Shown one piece after another: positions 12,736 to 24,677 of a stretch of DNA of 64,000 bases. Each line of letters begins with the position of its first letter. The stretch's first letter is position 1. The position numbers were made by a program, and so were the translations under genes. The stretch comes from Nectonema munidae (lineage: Eukaryota; Nematomorpha; Nectonematoida; Nectonematidae), in assembly GCA_030549495.1 (NCBI GenBank), contig JAUIRK010000942.1, positions 248,001-312,000 of the forward strand, given 5' to 3'. The notes below the pieces were generated by a model. The model saw only the letters and a list, made by a program, of their open reading frames with translations. It ran no database searches and was not told the origin of the DNA.

Positions 12736-12982
12736 TGATTGACTCAAACGATTAGATATCCCCACATTATTGAAAAGTATAACAACGTTATGGGAGAGTA
12801 CCTGTAATGAACCGATTATTATCCCCCTATCGTCCTCAAACAAAGGAAAAAAATGGTGGTGGCAATTAGCAATCAACGTTTTCAATTTAGCATTTGTTTT
12901 CTTTTTGCTACACTTTCACATAAATGAAAGTTCGAGAGAAAGATTGTTACTCTTAGAAGATAAAAGAAATAAAAATGAGTAA
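12736..12982 (+). pseudogene. piggyBac transposase C-terminal relic
   Basis: The stretch reads in shifting plus-strand frames as IEKYNNVMGEYL, then MNRLLSPYRPQTK, then KKWWWQLAINVFNLAFVFF. That follows the conserved late part of piggyBac transposases, 'YN..MGGVD..DRLLS.YR...R.KKWWW.LF.......NA'. At least one frameshift separates the pieces and the invariant GGVD is changed, so it cannot be functional. No catalytic DDD region was found next to it. Confidence 0.6.
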
Positions 12983-14059
12983 ACCTAAGCCTGTCTAAAC
13001 TCATCTAATGCCTAGTTGGAGAAAATCAAATGAACAGTTTCTAGTTCACAAGGAAGGTGTATAAAAATGTATGCGATAAAAAACTTCATGAAAAGTACTT
13101 TGCATATCATCATAAAGGATAATAAACTTTTTTATATACACTTTAAAAATAAAAAAAAGCAGGATTTCCGCCGATGTTCCATCTTTGGAACATTGAATAT
13201 TAAAAAATTTTAAAGTTAAATGTATTTTTGATTTCTAAAAACCAAATCAAGCTGTTGTAATTTTGAAAATAAAATGTGAGCTTTAGCAAAATTACGACTT
13301 AAAATGGGTAACTGTTTCAGATTTTGTGAATAACAAAATTCCAATATCAAAGTGCTGTTATGGTTTCCAAATCCCCTCCCCCTAGGAAATTCTAAATTCT
13401 CCAAAATTCTTGTCAATCACTCAAATTGGTTCAGTCGATATACTGGATGAGTTCCCTATTTTTATAACATACGCTGGAGACAGCTCCAAATTAGTAGGGG
13501 GTGTCCTCTCAAATGTGGGGGGTTTTAAAAATTTTAAGACCCCCCCCCCCCCCCCTCGTTGAGAAAACGAATTTTTTTTTTGGGGGGGGGATTTTAAACC
13601 AAAAAAAAAAATAATAGAAAAATTTTCAAAATTATTTGTAAATGTTCATAATAAAGTAAACAAAATTTTTATCTAAAAATAATTATTTGCTAAAAAAACA
13701 TGAGAATTTAGTAGCTGAAAAAAACAATTGTAGATAGAGTTAAAATATTTTGAATTAAGCGATTATAAATCAGTACAAACAACTTTGAAATGGAGCTTAC
13801 TTACATTTTTCACATTTTCTAGATATTTTACTTCTCTTTGAAACGCATAACGAGCAAGAAGTTCTTTTTGTGTTTGCTGGTTCAGATTCTGTTCGGCTAT
13901 CAAAACCATAGATATTTCATATCTAAAGACAATAGTGATTCTTTAGCTAAACAGAAGGCAAGTTTTCTTGTGAAAAATTTTCTTTCAGTTTTTTGTTAGC
14001 GAATTCCGTTGGTGAGTTCAATTTAGCGATAAGCCATGAAATCAAAACAATCATGTCAA
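12983..14059. other. Intergenic DNA with a G/C homopolymer segment
   Basis: 13354-13402 is a fragment shared with the hAT-like element at 9865-10289. From 13493 to 13590 there are G and C runs. The remainder is AT-rich without recognisable genes. Confidence 0.45.
13493..13590. repeat. G-run / C16 / G9 inverted homopolymer segment
   Basis: A G6 run (13517-13522) followed by TTTTAAAA faces TTTTAAGA and a C16 run (13540-13555). An A-rich stretch and a G9 run (13582-13590) follow. The runs can pair with one another as hairpins. Runs of this kind are otherwise concentrated near hAT-type element ends in this window. Confidence 0.7.
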
Positions 14060-14067
14060 GGTCAAAA

Positions 14068-14381
14068 CAGTGGGGGTTCTAGATTTTCAAAAGTGAGGGG
14101 GCCAAGTTTTTATAAATTTTGGAATTTACCAAATACATGTTTTACTTTTTTTTCTTTGAATTATTCCAATGAATGAAAATCAAATTAAAAGTGCTCTTGG
14201 TCTAAGATTCACCCGTCCAGATAAGAGATATTTCTTCCCCTAGATGCAAAACCCACTCAAAAAAATTAAATTATAAATCCAGTAAAATAGGTATTTGATG
14301 TGGAGAGGCCAACATGGGGCACAGCCAAAAAACTAGGGGGTCATGCCCACCCCCCCCCCCCCCTCCCTAAAACCGCCACTG
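14068..14381. mobile_element. hAT-type MITE, 314 bp
   Basis: The left end is CAGTGGGGGTTCTAGA; the reverse complement of the right end is CAGTGGCGGTTTTAGGGA. The flanking 8-mers, GGTCAAAA and GTACAAAA, match at 6 of 8 positions. It holds a C14-type run near 14351-14363 and no transposase. It sits just beyond the end of a piggyBac relic. Confidence 0.7.
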
Positions 14382-14454
14382 GTACAAAAGGCTGTAAATG
14401 GCCGCCTTCTATTTGTCCAATAAAATCTATAAGCTTTCAACATTTTGTTTGTCA

Positions 14455-15460
14455 CCTCTACTCCGCCTTAGAATTCATTGTAGGCAAGCAAACTTTCAGA
14501 TTTGGATGAAATATTGCTAATCTTGACATTTTGGTGCTGTGACAACAATATGTTCGCATTGCATGTCCCTTTGGAATATAGGCACACTGTGAAAACAAGT
14601 TAGAATATATAAGACTCAAATTCACACTTTTTGAATTGTTTGAGATGGGGTGGCCTGAACAAATCTTGTTTGACATCACTGTACCACCACATAAAGAAAG
14701 ATTTTTTTCATTGCACCAAAGAGCGAGATCATGACTTGTAATGAATCTATCTGTATAAACTCCAAACCCAGATGGAATATTACTTTTTTAAATTAGTCGC
14801 TTCGATATATTCAACTCAGAAAATATGTCAAGTCCACTAACATAAATTTCACGTTTTAAACAATAAAAAAATTTAGCGTCATTCAGATGATAAAATTTTA
14901 AGGCATAATGCTCAACATGCTTATGTAGGTAACAACCCTGTTGTCTGCCATTTTATATTGAACCCCGATTCATAAAAATTTACTTCGGGTAACCTACGTC
15001 CGCTTCATAAGTTTTTAGGAGCAAATATTTTGACAGGGCAATTTATTCTCCAAGAAACAAGTTGTCATACATTGTGACAGACATAAGAGAAGTCCAGTAG
15101 AGGGAAAACACATTATAAAAATCATCTTGTATTATTCTAATGGGAGCGATCTCGTCATTAGAACCCCTTTCATCCTTAGTCAAACCGTTAAAAACATGAA
15201 TAAGGTTAAACATGTCGCGCTCTAAGCATACTCTTAAAAAAGGAGTTCCAAAACTAGAAAATAAATCGGAAACTGTAACTTTATGTTCCCCATCCTGACA
15301 GAGAAGCTAAATAGGCGAGAATATCCTATTTCAGAGTTGGATTAAAAAAAAGCAGTCAATCAACAGTGTTAAAGAAAATAAGTCCATTAGGCGAAGACCA
15401 GCCCAGTGGAAATCACGTTCAAGGGCATACATGTGAGATCGAAGGCCCCGGAATTCTTAC
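14455..15460 (-). pseudogene. piggyBac-like transposase relic
   Basis: Read on the minus strand, 15270-15020 gives RDMFNLIHVFNGLTKDERG, then DEIAPIRIIQDDFYNVFSLY, then MYDNLFLGE and LLKTYEADVG. This follows the central piggyBac pattern (R..F.....F.......KI.P....D.F...Y.P.....DE....GR...KQY...K....G.). Further on, GFGVYTDRFITSHDLALW at about 14770-14717 matches the 'VYTDNFYTS..L' block, followed by LCGGTVMSNK like 'TGT...NRK'. Several stops and shifts are present, and a 67-bp element (14928-14994) interrupts it right after EADV. The catalytic aspartates are only partly preserved. The last part (14680-14455) is an open frame that is hard to align. Confidence 0.6.
14928..14994. mobile_element. 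67-bp TA-flanked mini-element, copy 1
   Basis: Starts GGTAACAACCCTG, ends CTTCGGGTAACC, and is flanked on both sides by TA. The ends are imperfect inverted repeats (GGTAAC and, reversed, GGTTACC). It interrupts the piggyBac reading. A copy differing at only two positions lies at 15472-15538. Confidence 0.65.
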
Positions 15461-15471
15461 CCGCTCAGGTA

Positions 15472-15538
15472 GGTAACAACCCCGTTGTCTGTCATTTTAT
15501 ATTGAACCCCGATTCATAAAAATTTACTTCGGGTAACC
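15472..15538. mobile_element. 67-bp TA-flanked mini-element, copy 2
   Basis: A near-identical direct repeat of 14928-14994 that starts 544 bp later in the same orientation. TA precedes it; TC follows. It lies at the upstream edge of the piggyBac-like relic. Confidence 0.62.
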
Positions 15539-15540
15539 TC

Positions 15541-16763
15541 ATGAATTTGAAAGACTCGCCAAGGGATCTAATGGTAGGTACACATATAATACAAAGCTTA
15601 TAAAAAAAGATAGTACTAAATTATTAGGTTCTTTCATTATACCTACATCAATAGAGATCTATGCATTAGTTAAGACATCTTTACAATGGGATGTAGTGAA
15701 ATAAAATATTGTAACAAAAATTGCAATATGTCAGCAGTTCTATATCTTAGTGACGTTACGCTCATAATTTTTATTTGATATATTCAGAAAATTTTATTTT
15801 TCCATCTGTAATAATTATACCAATTCCCGTCTCTTCGAAAAAGCTTGACACAAATAGCCCACGTCTATATTACATATTTGGAAATCATAAAACAGTAAAA
15901 TATCCCAAAATTAATTTGTCTGAAAAAAAATGTACATTGAAAATTCAACACTATGTATAGAAAAATAAAGAAAATGAACTAAACAACAAAATGATGGAAG
16001 TAAAATGAAAGCATATGTAATGGAAATTTTTATCTTTGAAAAAATGTCTTGGCAATTATCTTTTTCTTTTGCATTGCCTAAATACATAAAAAGTCTATCA
16101 TTGATGACTAAACAAAAAAATCGATCACGAAGTTATAATGTAAAACAACAGTAAGCGAAAAAATTATATCTCTGAAATAATTATATTGAGCTAAAAATAA
16201 CACAGTTCATCTGATATTAAAATTTAAAACTGATTACAAAGATGAATCTTTTTCAATTTCAAAATAAAAGGCTTCGGTGATTAAAATGTCATTTGTAAGC
16301 AAAATTGGATTCTTTGCTATAAAAAGAACTCATTTTGGCATAAACGTTCAGAGTGTTGAGGACTATTGGTATTAAAATTTTAAGATCTGCAGATGGAAAT
16401 GTAGATAAAAGTAATTGAGAAGAGCACGAAACAAGTATAATATAGCATTTAAAAATATACAAAATACGTATTTATTAGTGAAAAATCCTAGTTATGAACA
16501 AGGTTTTTATAGTATATTAGATATAAAACTTTAAAAAGAAGTTAAAAAACAGTTATATATATATGTATGTATATAGGTGTGTTGAAATATCACAAGAAAT
16601 GACACTGCAATAGATATGTGCGTACAAAAATATAAAACAATACTATCGTGAATGTGTTGTTTTCGTAGTAAAAAAATTGCGCCGGTAAACAAAGCAAATG
16701 CAGAAATTTATATTTGACACAAAAATTTGGCATGTTTTGAAATGACAGGAGAATGGGAGATGA
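15541..16763. other. Intergenic DNA 3' of the 14-3-3 gene
   Basis: AT-rich with no gene seen. The proximal part probably includes 3' UTR of the minus-strand 14-3-3 gene if a downstream poly(A) site is used. Confidence 0.45.
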
Positions 16764-16769
16764 TTTATT
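16764..16769 (-). promoter_or_regulatory. Probable poly(A) signal of 14-3-3 gene
   Basis: TTTATT on the plus strand is AATAAA on the coding strand, 34 bp after the stop codon. In such AT-rich DNA the hexamer is common, so this is the nearest candidate only. Confidence 0.4.
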
Positions 16770-16802
16770 ATAAAAATATAAGAAAAAGTGTATGACTAAA
16801 AT

Positions 16803-17733
16803 TTAATTAACGGTAGCATTCACCTTGTTATCATCTATCTCATCTTTAACAACAGCACAACCTTCATTGTTGACACCTTCTGAGGTTGTAGCTGTTGCGG
16901 GTGTTCCGAGGTTATCTCCGCCAACAATACCCTCTTTTTTGTCATCGTCATCTTCAGCCTGAACATCTGAATTCCACAATGCTAGATTATCACGTAATAG
17001 TTGCATAATCAGAGTAGAGTCTTTATAGGAATCTTCAGAAAGGGTATCTAATTCAGCTATAGCGTCGTCGAATGCAGCTTTAGCGAGTTTGCATGCCTTT
17101 TCCGGCGAATTCATTATTTCGTAATAAAATACAGAAAAGTTTAACGCTAAGCCCAAACGGATGGGATGGGTTGGGGCTAGCTCGCTCAGAGCTGTAACAC
17201 TCGCCGTTTTATAAGCGTCGTGACTGCTGTCAGCAGCCGCTTTTCTTTCAGAAGCAATGGCAAATTCTGCTAAGTAGCGATGATAGTCTCCTTTCATTTT
17301 GTAATAAAAGACTTTAGCTTCGCCAGCTGTCGCTGTCTTTATTAAGTAGTTGTCAAGAATGTCCAAGATTTCATTGCAGATTCCCAATAATTCCGTTTCA
17401 ATAGTCTTTTTGTATTCTTGGATTAGGGCTAACTTGCTCTCTTTATTTTGGCCTTCTTCTTGTTGTTCCTGACTGCTTATACATCTCCAAGAAGCACGCC
17501 TCGTGCCAATTACATTTTTGTAAGCAACAGACAACAGATTTCTTTCTTCAATCTAAAATACACTCAATTAAAATCAAACGAAAATAATAGAAAACACTAA
17601 GGATTACAGATAATTCTGCCCCCAATTTCGCAACTTTTTTCATAAAATCAACCATATCATCATATCTTTCTGCTTGTTCCGCGAGCTTTGCATGGTAGAG
17701 AAAATTGTGGCGGGAGTTATCTGTAGTAGTCAT
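16803..17733 (-). CDS. 14-3-3 protein, epsilon-like
   Basis: Two exons: 17733-17608 (42 codons) and 17552-16803 (249 codons plus stop). They join in phase 0 through TCT|GTAATC ... TTTTAG|ATTGAAGAA to give 291 residues and restore the family sequence [18 protein letters not shown]. Phosphopeptide-groove residues are present: Lys54, Arg61, Arg134 and Tyr135 (in [10 protein letters not shown]). The signatures [19 protein letters not shown] and [17 protein letters not shown] are intact. [19 protein letters not shown] resembles the epsilon class more than zeta. The family acts as a cytosolic dimer that binds phosphoserine/threonine clients. The tail after [11 protein letters not shown] is about 45 residues longer than needed for the fold and is low-complexity, acidic and Ser/Thr/Asn-rich; usual members are about 245-260 residues. 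The start is the first ATG, just before the conserved [13 protein letters not shown] helix. A diverged paralogue rather than the only epsilon gene is possible. Confidence 0.95.
17553..17607 (-). other. 55-bp intron of the 14-3-3 gene
   Basis: GT (17607-17606) to AG (17554-17553), phase 0, very AT-rich, with a T-rich acceptor. Removing it restores the conserved junction ELS-IEERN. This is close to the minimum intron size in animals. Confidence 0.88.
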
Positions 17734-20474
17734 GACTTTTATTATAATTTATCTTAAAAAATTTAAATAATGCAGTTCTAAAATAGAATTTCTAGCGGAC
17801 AACTGAATTTTAATTTAATATTTTTTTTACTTTCCCACATTTCTTTTCTTGCGTTTGAAGAAGACTGGAGGAGGCGAAATATGACTCTACACCTTAGTAT
17901 ATTCCTCAATTTTTTTTTCGCCATTTTGCTAACTTAGAAACTTTATGATGATGACATTTCATTTATATCAATGACTAATGCCTTTTTGCAATATATATTT
18001 CTAAAATGAAAACTTTTCAATTTTGTTGGCCCCGGCAAAATTTACCTGTAATAAATTCACAATTAGGAAATAGTTATTTTTTAGCAGTCGGAGCGAAGAA
18101 AATTAGGAAGTTTCTTTGAAAATATATTTTATAAAAAGACATTAATCATTGATAACAAAATTGATTTGAAATGTAAACATTTATAACATTCTAACACACA
18201 GAATAATTAATATAAGCGAAATCATTAGAACTTTATTTTTAGTTAAATTTATGTGAGATAAGTAGGCAAGTTAAAAGTCAATAAAACCAACTTTCGATTT
18301 ATAATAGCACTTGTTCTAAAACAAGTAAATAGTCTTATTTTATAAAGTTTGTGTAAAAGAAGCATTAGGAATAATGCTTTAATTTGAGTAAAGAAGTTAT
18401 TAGGTCCACAAAACGAAACTTTTTAATAGTCCTTTTTTTATAAGTAATCTAAATTTTGTAAAAATTTACAATTTAACAAACAAAAAGCAAGTATTTAACA
18501 ATTTTAGAATTGTTTTTATATACTGAAAAGTTCACAAACCAACTAAAAAATATATATTTCATTTTTATAATTCTTTGAAAGATCATTTTTAATATATAAA
18601 TGTTTTGACTCATTCATTCTGGCATATAAATAAAATAATTGAAAAACATAATCTTAGAATCATATGATGCAAGATGCATTTGATTTATATAAAAATATCG
18701 AATTTGAAGATACCATATGTGGTATAAATAAGGAACATGTAAAAATATACACATATATATATCTTCTCTAGCACAGGCAACAGAAAAAGGAAAGAGAATA
18801 TTTTAAAAGATTACCTTTTCAAATATAATACTTACCTATAGAATTTTTTCTTTTCAAATTTAGGGATAAGCTAAAAAATCTAAAACTTCTTTAAAAATGG
18901 AAATTACTGCAACTATTCTTTGTCAAACTTGATAAGGTAAAGTTCAACACTATAATACTTCGTTATAATCAAGGTTGAGAAGTCGGAAAAATATTTGGCG
19001 ACTCTTATATTTTTTCAACTCCGACTCACCTATTTGTAATTTTTCGCAAAAAGATTCTACTAGATATTAAGAGATGTAACAATTTTGCATCTTACTGATT
19101 TAGCACAACCACAAGAAATCACCCAGTCACGCCATATTTGGCAATGGCTTAGCAAATGAGGATAGCATCAGTGTCAAGTTTGACGTGAATTATGGCGTCT
19201 TATAAGAAATTACAAGTGATCTTGGGCATATAGCTGGAGTTAATTGCTTAGACCTGGATAATATCGCATCCGTTCGATAAGAACAACAAAAAGTTTGATA
19301 GAGATCATAATCTAATAATATAAAATATAATGTTTTCTACAGGCACAAGTATGAGTTAAAAAATTCAATTTTATTTATATTTATTAAAAGAAAAACTGAA
19401 ATGTAGCATTGCGCGATTTCATATGCTAATTCGACTTTTCGTAAAGTCAAACCCTAAAAAATTAGAAATTTAGTTAAAAGTTAGTAAACCAATACTCTTA
19501 ATATTGTACACTATGATAAATATGTAAAAAAGATGGACTTCAATAACTCATATGATGTGAAAAAATATCAAAAATGATTACTTACTTAAAATATTATATA
19601 TCAACTGAATACATACATTTAATAACATTTATACAATTTTTTATTGAAATAGGTGTTCATTAAAGAGTTCTTTTGATGAAATAGTTGCAAGTATAAGAAT
19701 ATCAAACCACATGTACACACGCAAACGTTTATCAGATAAGTAACAGTAAAAAATATGATATAGAATTAGTTTTAAGTATAAAAAAATTCTTAGATGCTAT
19801 TTAAATTTTAAAATATATTTTATACTAGTTTTAGATAGTGTAGGTTAAGCTATCTAATCATTAAGAGCATAATAAAATGAAACGTAAAGATGATCTTTTA
19901 TTCTAAATAGCTTTCAAATATCCAACCCCATTACAAATATCAGACGATTGTATTAAAAACGGTTTTTTTAATTAAGTACACACCATGCAGTGAGCAAAGC
20001 CAAAAATTAGTTTAGAAAAAGGCCGCCCATTTTTACAAATTTATGGAGTAGACAGGAGATGTGCAATTTTTTTCTGATGGGACAATTTTAAATTTAAAAG
20101 TACTTTCTCAATTTTTTGCCCCCTCCCATCCTAATCATAAAAAATTTTGTGCCTACCAATAATTTAAGATTTCTGTTTGTATATGTATACATCAGAGCCC
20201 TATGGATGGTCGGCAACGCAGGAAAGTTTATACGGGATGCGCTCTTAAATTGCAGATAGGGGTCATTTTTTTAATTTACAGGGACGTAAGGTGGGTTCAA
20301 TGTTAGTAATGCCCTTTACGGAATTCAATTCTAAAAATGGTGATAATTTGTTAGTGTATTCATAAATCGTATAATTTATGAGTGTTTATACTTGTATAAA
20401 GTGTAAGTTCAAGTTAGCCCAACATTACAGACAGATTCAAATAGAATGATTAAAATAAACGGACAAAATAGAAC
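17734..20474. other. AT-rich intergenic DNA upstream of 14-3-3
   Basis: It presumably holds the promoter and 5' UTR of the 14-3-3 gene, but no clear core element stands out. At about 18968-19032 a scrap (AGGTTGAGAAGTCGG ... AACTCCGACTC) resembles the ends of the element at 20475-20643. Confidence 0.45.
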
Positions 20475-20643
20475 CAGGGTTGAGAAGTCGAAGTTGGTAT
20501 CTAATAAAATTTAAGATTCGGAGTGGGAATGAGAAGGGTTATTAGGTATTATAGATAACGGAAAGTATTTGGTGTCAGAGTGGGAATTTTAAGTACTAGG
20601 TGTCGGAGTCGGGTATTATTATCCTTCCTACTCCCCAGCCCTG
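20475..20643. mobile_element. Small hAT-like MITE (TCGGAGTCGG family)
   Basis: The left end, CAGGGTTGAGAAGTCG, and the reverse complement of the right end, CAGGGCTGGGGAGTAGG, form an inverted repeat. The 8-mers beside them, AATAGAAC and CTAAAAAC, match at 5 of 8. The inside repeats GGAGTGGGAAT and GTCGGAGTCGGG. Related scraps lie at about 18968 and about 25277 (TTCCGACTCCACAACCC). Confidence 0.5.
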
Positions 20644-23508
20644 CTAAAAACACACATACACATCACACATTTGTATTTTATCAAAGTTAACTTGTTTTTT
20701 AGCAAATTATTTACTCATTTACAAAACGTTATGCGTTATGACAACAAGCTACTAGTGAGCGTAATTTCACTCTTGGCGGGCCATATTATTTCTGTAAAGA
20801 GAAATCAGCAATGATATTTTGTCAACAGCACTATAAAACAAGTTATCTATGAAAACAATATCCATGAAATTATATTATTTGTGATGGTGAAATGAATTAG
20901 GTGGTGCATTAAGTTAGTTTATATCAAAAATAGGTAAAATTTATAAATAAAACGTGTTTCAAAGCTCACTGGCTTCAAACGCAAGTATAAATAATGAAGA
21001 TACGAAGCAGTTAATTTGATTTTTGAATTTTGCTTTAACAAATTATTTTTCAAATGAACTTCTTTTACTCATATCATCGCATCGTCAGTTTTTAAACTGA
21101 CGCAGACGTTATCTTGATTTTTATATCAAATTACTTAATCTCGTCTGCTTTCATTGGGGTTATATGGGTTATTAAATTAATAATATAAAAATTAAATATA
21201 GTAATATATTAATCTTTTTTAAATATCATATTTTTTTATTCCGATACAATTTTACTGTATCAAAAAAGTGACGTTTGAAGATATGAAATTTCCTTTTGAT
21301 CAAAAATTTTTTCCCGAATGAACTTCAAAATATTTTACATTCCACTTTTAGAATAGTGGGTACAAAAAGTTTCAAAATTGAAAAAAATAAAAATGTAATT
21401 TATATCGAAAAACTTTATTTAGCGTGAAAATTATTAAAACAGTTTTCATGTAAAGAAACATTATAACGTGTATATTTTTTGGCCTTTTTTACAGAAGTTG
21501 CAGAGGTATTTCTTGAATATAGTGATTTCCAAATGCAAATTGGATTTCTTCTGGAACCTTACTATGTATTATTTTGTTTTAAGATCCAGTTTTTTGTTTT
21601 TTATTTGCAATATTAGAAGATAAGGGGATGTTATTTTTCTTTTAAAATCGTGCAAAGATATTTTTCATTTTTGTGAAAAATTTGACGCGCCTCCAGAGTC
21701 TATCATCTCACTGAAAATTGGACACCACCAATTTTAAGATTGGATGCGTATTGCAAAAAGAGATACTATCTTGTCCAACAAATCAACTCCTCCTATATTC
21801 GCATTATAACTAAAAATCAAATGTGGAATTTGAAGGTTTACTCCTTTTTTGTCAATTAGTGAATATCGGCTTGCTTTTTCAAGTGGCTCAATATTATCAT
21901 AATTAACGTTTTACTATCAAGTCATTTTATAAAGAACAAATTATTATCACAAAAGGACTTATCACTACAAGGCCAAGAAAAGCCCCCAACATTCTCACAA
22001 ATTGAAGTCAGTATTATTTTTTGTTTAGCGTACAAAATTGATTGAGAAATAAGTTCACAGATTTCGAAAATTTTTCTTCTAATATTTTCAAAAACTGAAC
22101 TTCAAAATTTTCTTTAACTCTCATCAGATTGGGATTAGTTTCACTTATTTTGTAACTAGGAATCATACATATATGCATATTATATAAAGATTACATGATT
22201 ATATAAATGTGTCGCTTGTGCCCATTATCACATTAGTGGAAGACAAATTAAAACGAAAAATTGTAACATTTTTCAACTACAAAGAATGGTAGATAACTTT
22301 ACTTGAAATCTAACAAAAAAATCTCAAAAACTTCTCGCCTAAAACATTTTATAAATCAGAAAAAAACATAATGGAATGAAAATAATTTCCTTTATCAACG
22401 TTCACAAGGGATTAAAAAGTTGATAAAACTGATTCAAAAAATGAAAGTTGGAAAATATGTCCTTTAAGTAACAAATATTTTCAATACAACAAAAAAATCT
22501 GAATCTAATTTCAAAAATGAATGCGTACACTATCACTGAAACACCTACAACACACAAGATCAATAGAAATAATTAAAACTTCAACAAAAAGACGTACAAA
22601 TCCCTTCTGTACTTCCACAAATGACATGTATGCAGTAGAAGTTAGCCCGTTCAATAAACAATTGTGACTAATAACCATCATATTGTTTGATCTTCATAAT
22701 CTGAAGTTTGAATGACATATCGTGGCGTCCCTAGCTAAAATGACGCGCAGAGCTGATGTTTATTTTGCAACATTTGCTATACAACATAAGATGATAATCC
22801 CATTATTATTAAAGTCTATATGACCATTAAAATTTTATCAATCATATACAAATATAAATATATTTAGTCGTTGGATCGAACCATCCCCCACAGAGCTACA
22901 CCGCTCCATGAGTAGCGTAGTCCACGGGCTGGCCATCTCTAGTGTAAACAGTTACTAAATTATAACAGTATTATACTTAATATTTACTTTCCAATAAATA
23001 TAAAATATATCGATGTATTCCTTAAAAAATGTCACAGTATCGATTGACGTAGCGAAATTTTACTGATAAGGTGAGACACAAGTGAATTTACGAAAAATGT
23101 TTTAAAATCAGTTTTTAGGATAAACGTAATCCTTTCCCTTTATTGTAAAAATATTTCTTGTTTTGAATAAAATTAATTATAAACTCACTTTTTATTATTT
23201 ATAAAAACAATAACAAGCAATATTGAAATGTAGAATGAAAAACGCATAATCTAAACAAATCTAGAATGTGCATTACCATTGATAAGGCATATAAGCAGGG
23301 TTAGTAATGGAGGTGCACGTTTTGAGAAGGCGGAGTCGCAATAATTATATTCATAATTATTAGATCAAAAAATGAATTCATAGACACTCTCCTTAGTAGC
23401 CAACATCGCGAAAATAGAACAAATGTTTTTTTTTATCATTTTAGTCTAACGTTGTCTTTTTGAAATTCATAAAAAAAGAAATGAACTTTTTTATTACACA
23501 AATACCGT
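20644..23508. other. AT-rich intergenic DNA
   Basis: No gene supported. A tRNA-like motif on the minus strand near 22868-22915 (B-box-like GGTTCGATCCAACG, A-box-like TAGCTCTGTGGG) has the two boxes too close for a tRNA gene. It may be a worn SINE head. Confidence 0.4.
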
Positions 23509-23516
23509 ATAAAGCA

Positions 23517-24081
23517 AGGGTTCTCAACCTTTTTTCTATCATGGACCCTTTTTGTCTAAATATTATTGTTGGCTCCATAAAGTTTTTTTATATTAACTTT
23601 TTTTTTTTTAATATTTTTCCATTTTTTAGAGGTTAAAAACGAAAATTCGAAACTTTTTTACGAAGTTATTCATTCAAACAACATATCATAAAAGCAAAAA
23701 ACTGTAAAATTCGTTCAAAAATTATAGTGCTCCTAAATTATAACTTTTTTTTCATAATAATTTAGAATTAAAGTTGCTTTCCAATTGAGTCTTTTTTTAC
23801 TTAAGTTCATAGAATTTTTATATAAAGTTTCAAGATATAGTTTCTAAAATAGTTTTTGTATCATATGTATATAATATAGAAAAATGGACACAGCTTTGGA
23901 GCATTTTTATAAATAAAAATGAGTCTTTTCGTCAACTTACCCTTTTAATTTAAGCATCTATCTATATCAATCCGAACTTATAACTTGTTTTCTGACTTCT
24001 TTACGATCTGATGTAGTGTATGGAAATCATTTTTTTCTCTGGCCCCTCATGGGGCCATATGGCCCACGTTGAGAAACCCTG
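23517..24081. mobile_element. hAT-type non-autonomous element, 565 bp
   Basis: An exact 8-bp duplication, ATAAAGCA, lies at 23509-23516 and 24082-24089. The ends are AGGGTTCTCAACC and, reversed, CAGGGTTTCTCAACG; the first C of the left end appears lost. The inside is AT-rich and non-coding. Its right-hand duplication overlaps the start of the next hAT element. Confidence 0.85.
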
Positions 24082-24087
24082 ATAAAG

Positions 24088-24677
24088 CAGTGTTTCTGAA
24101 CATAGCCCATGTTGACCCCCAAGGAGTCCACAATGTTTTTAGAGAGGTCCATATAAGAATATTTCAAATTTAGAGTTCATCAAATTTTACAAAGGGTTAT
24201 AAAATTTAAATAAAAAATTTGTTTATTCAGGAAAAGTTCTGAAATTGAAGAAAAGATAATTTCCTGTTGAATCATTTTTGTATTATAATAATTAAAATCG
24301 CTTAGTCATGTTCTTTATCTGCATTCAAAAAATAGAAATACACTAAATGTTATTGATAAAGGATATTTAAGATTGTCATTGATTTATATCAAATTAAGCC
24401 TGAAAGCATCAAGTTTCACACTAAACAACATATTTTTGAATAAAAATTTCCACTTTTTTGACTTAAATTTTTAATAGATAAGTAGAGTATATAAAATTGA
24501 CTATATAAAATAGAGCAAACATATAAAAATTAGTGATTAAGAACGGCCTACGTATTCTTATATTTTTGATAAATATAAGAATTAAAAAATAAAAAGGTAG
24601 CAATAAAAAATAAAACGTCCACAAAAAAATTTCATTTTGAAAAGGATCCATAAGAGAAAAAAGGTTCTGAATCACTG
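24088..24677. mobile_element. hAT-like element, 590 bp, abutting the previous one
   Basis: The left end, CAGTGTTTCTGAAC, and the reverse complement of the right end, CAGTGATTCAGAACC, form an inverted repeat. The adjoining 8-mers, TGATAAAG and TTCTAAAG, match at 6 of 8. The hydrophobic open frame inside on the minus strand is an AT-rich artefact. The element lies back to back with 23517-24081. Confidence 0.68.

Noticed and set aside
16803-17534. 14-3-3 as two separate genes or a truncated one.
   Set aside because: A GT-AG intron of 55 bp joins the pieces in phase and restores the conserved [18 protein letters not shown] junction.
22868-22930. Possible tRNA gene on the minus strand (TAGCTCTGTGGG and GGTTCGATCCAACG).
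   Set aside because: The A- and B-box-like words are only a few bases apart and no anticodon arm fits between them.
24463-24675. Hydrophobic 70-codon minus-strand frame.
   Set aside because: It lies wholly within a non-coding hAT-like element and is an AT-composition artefact.
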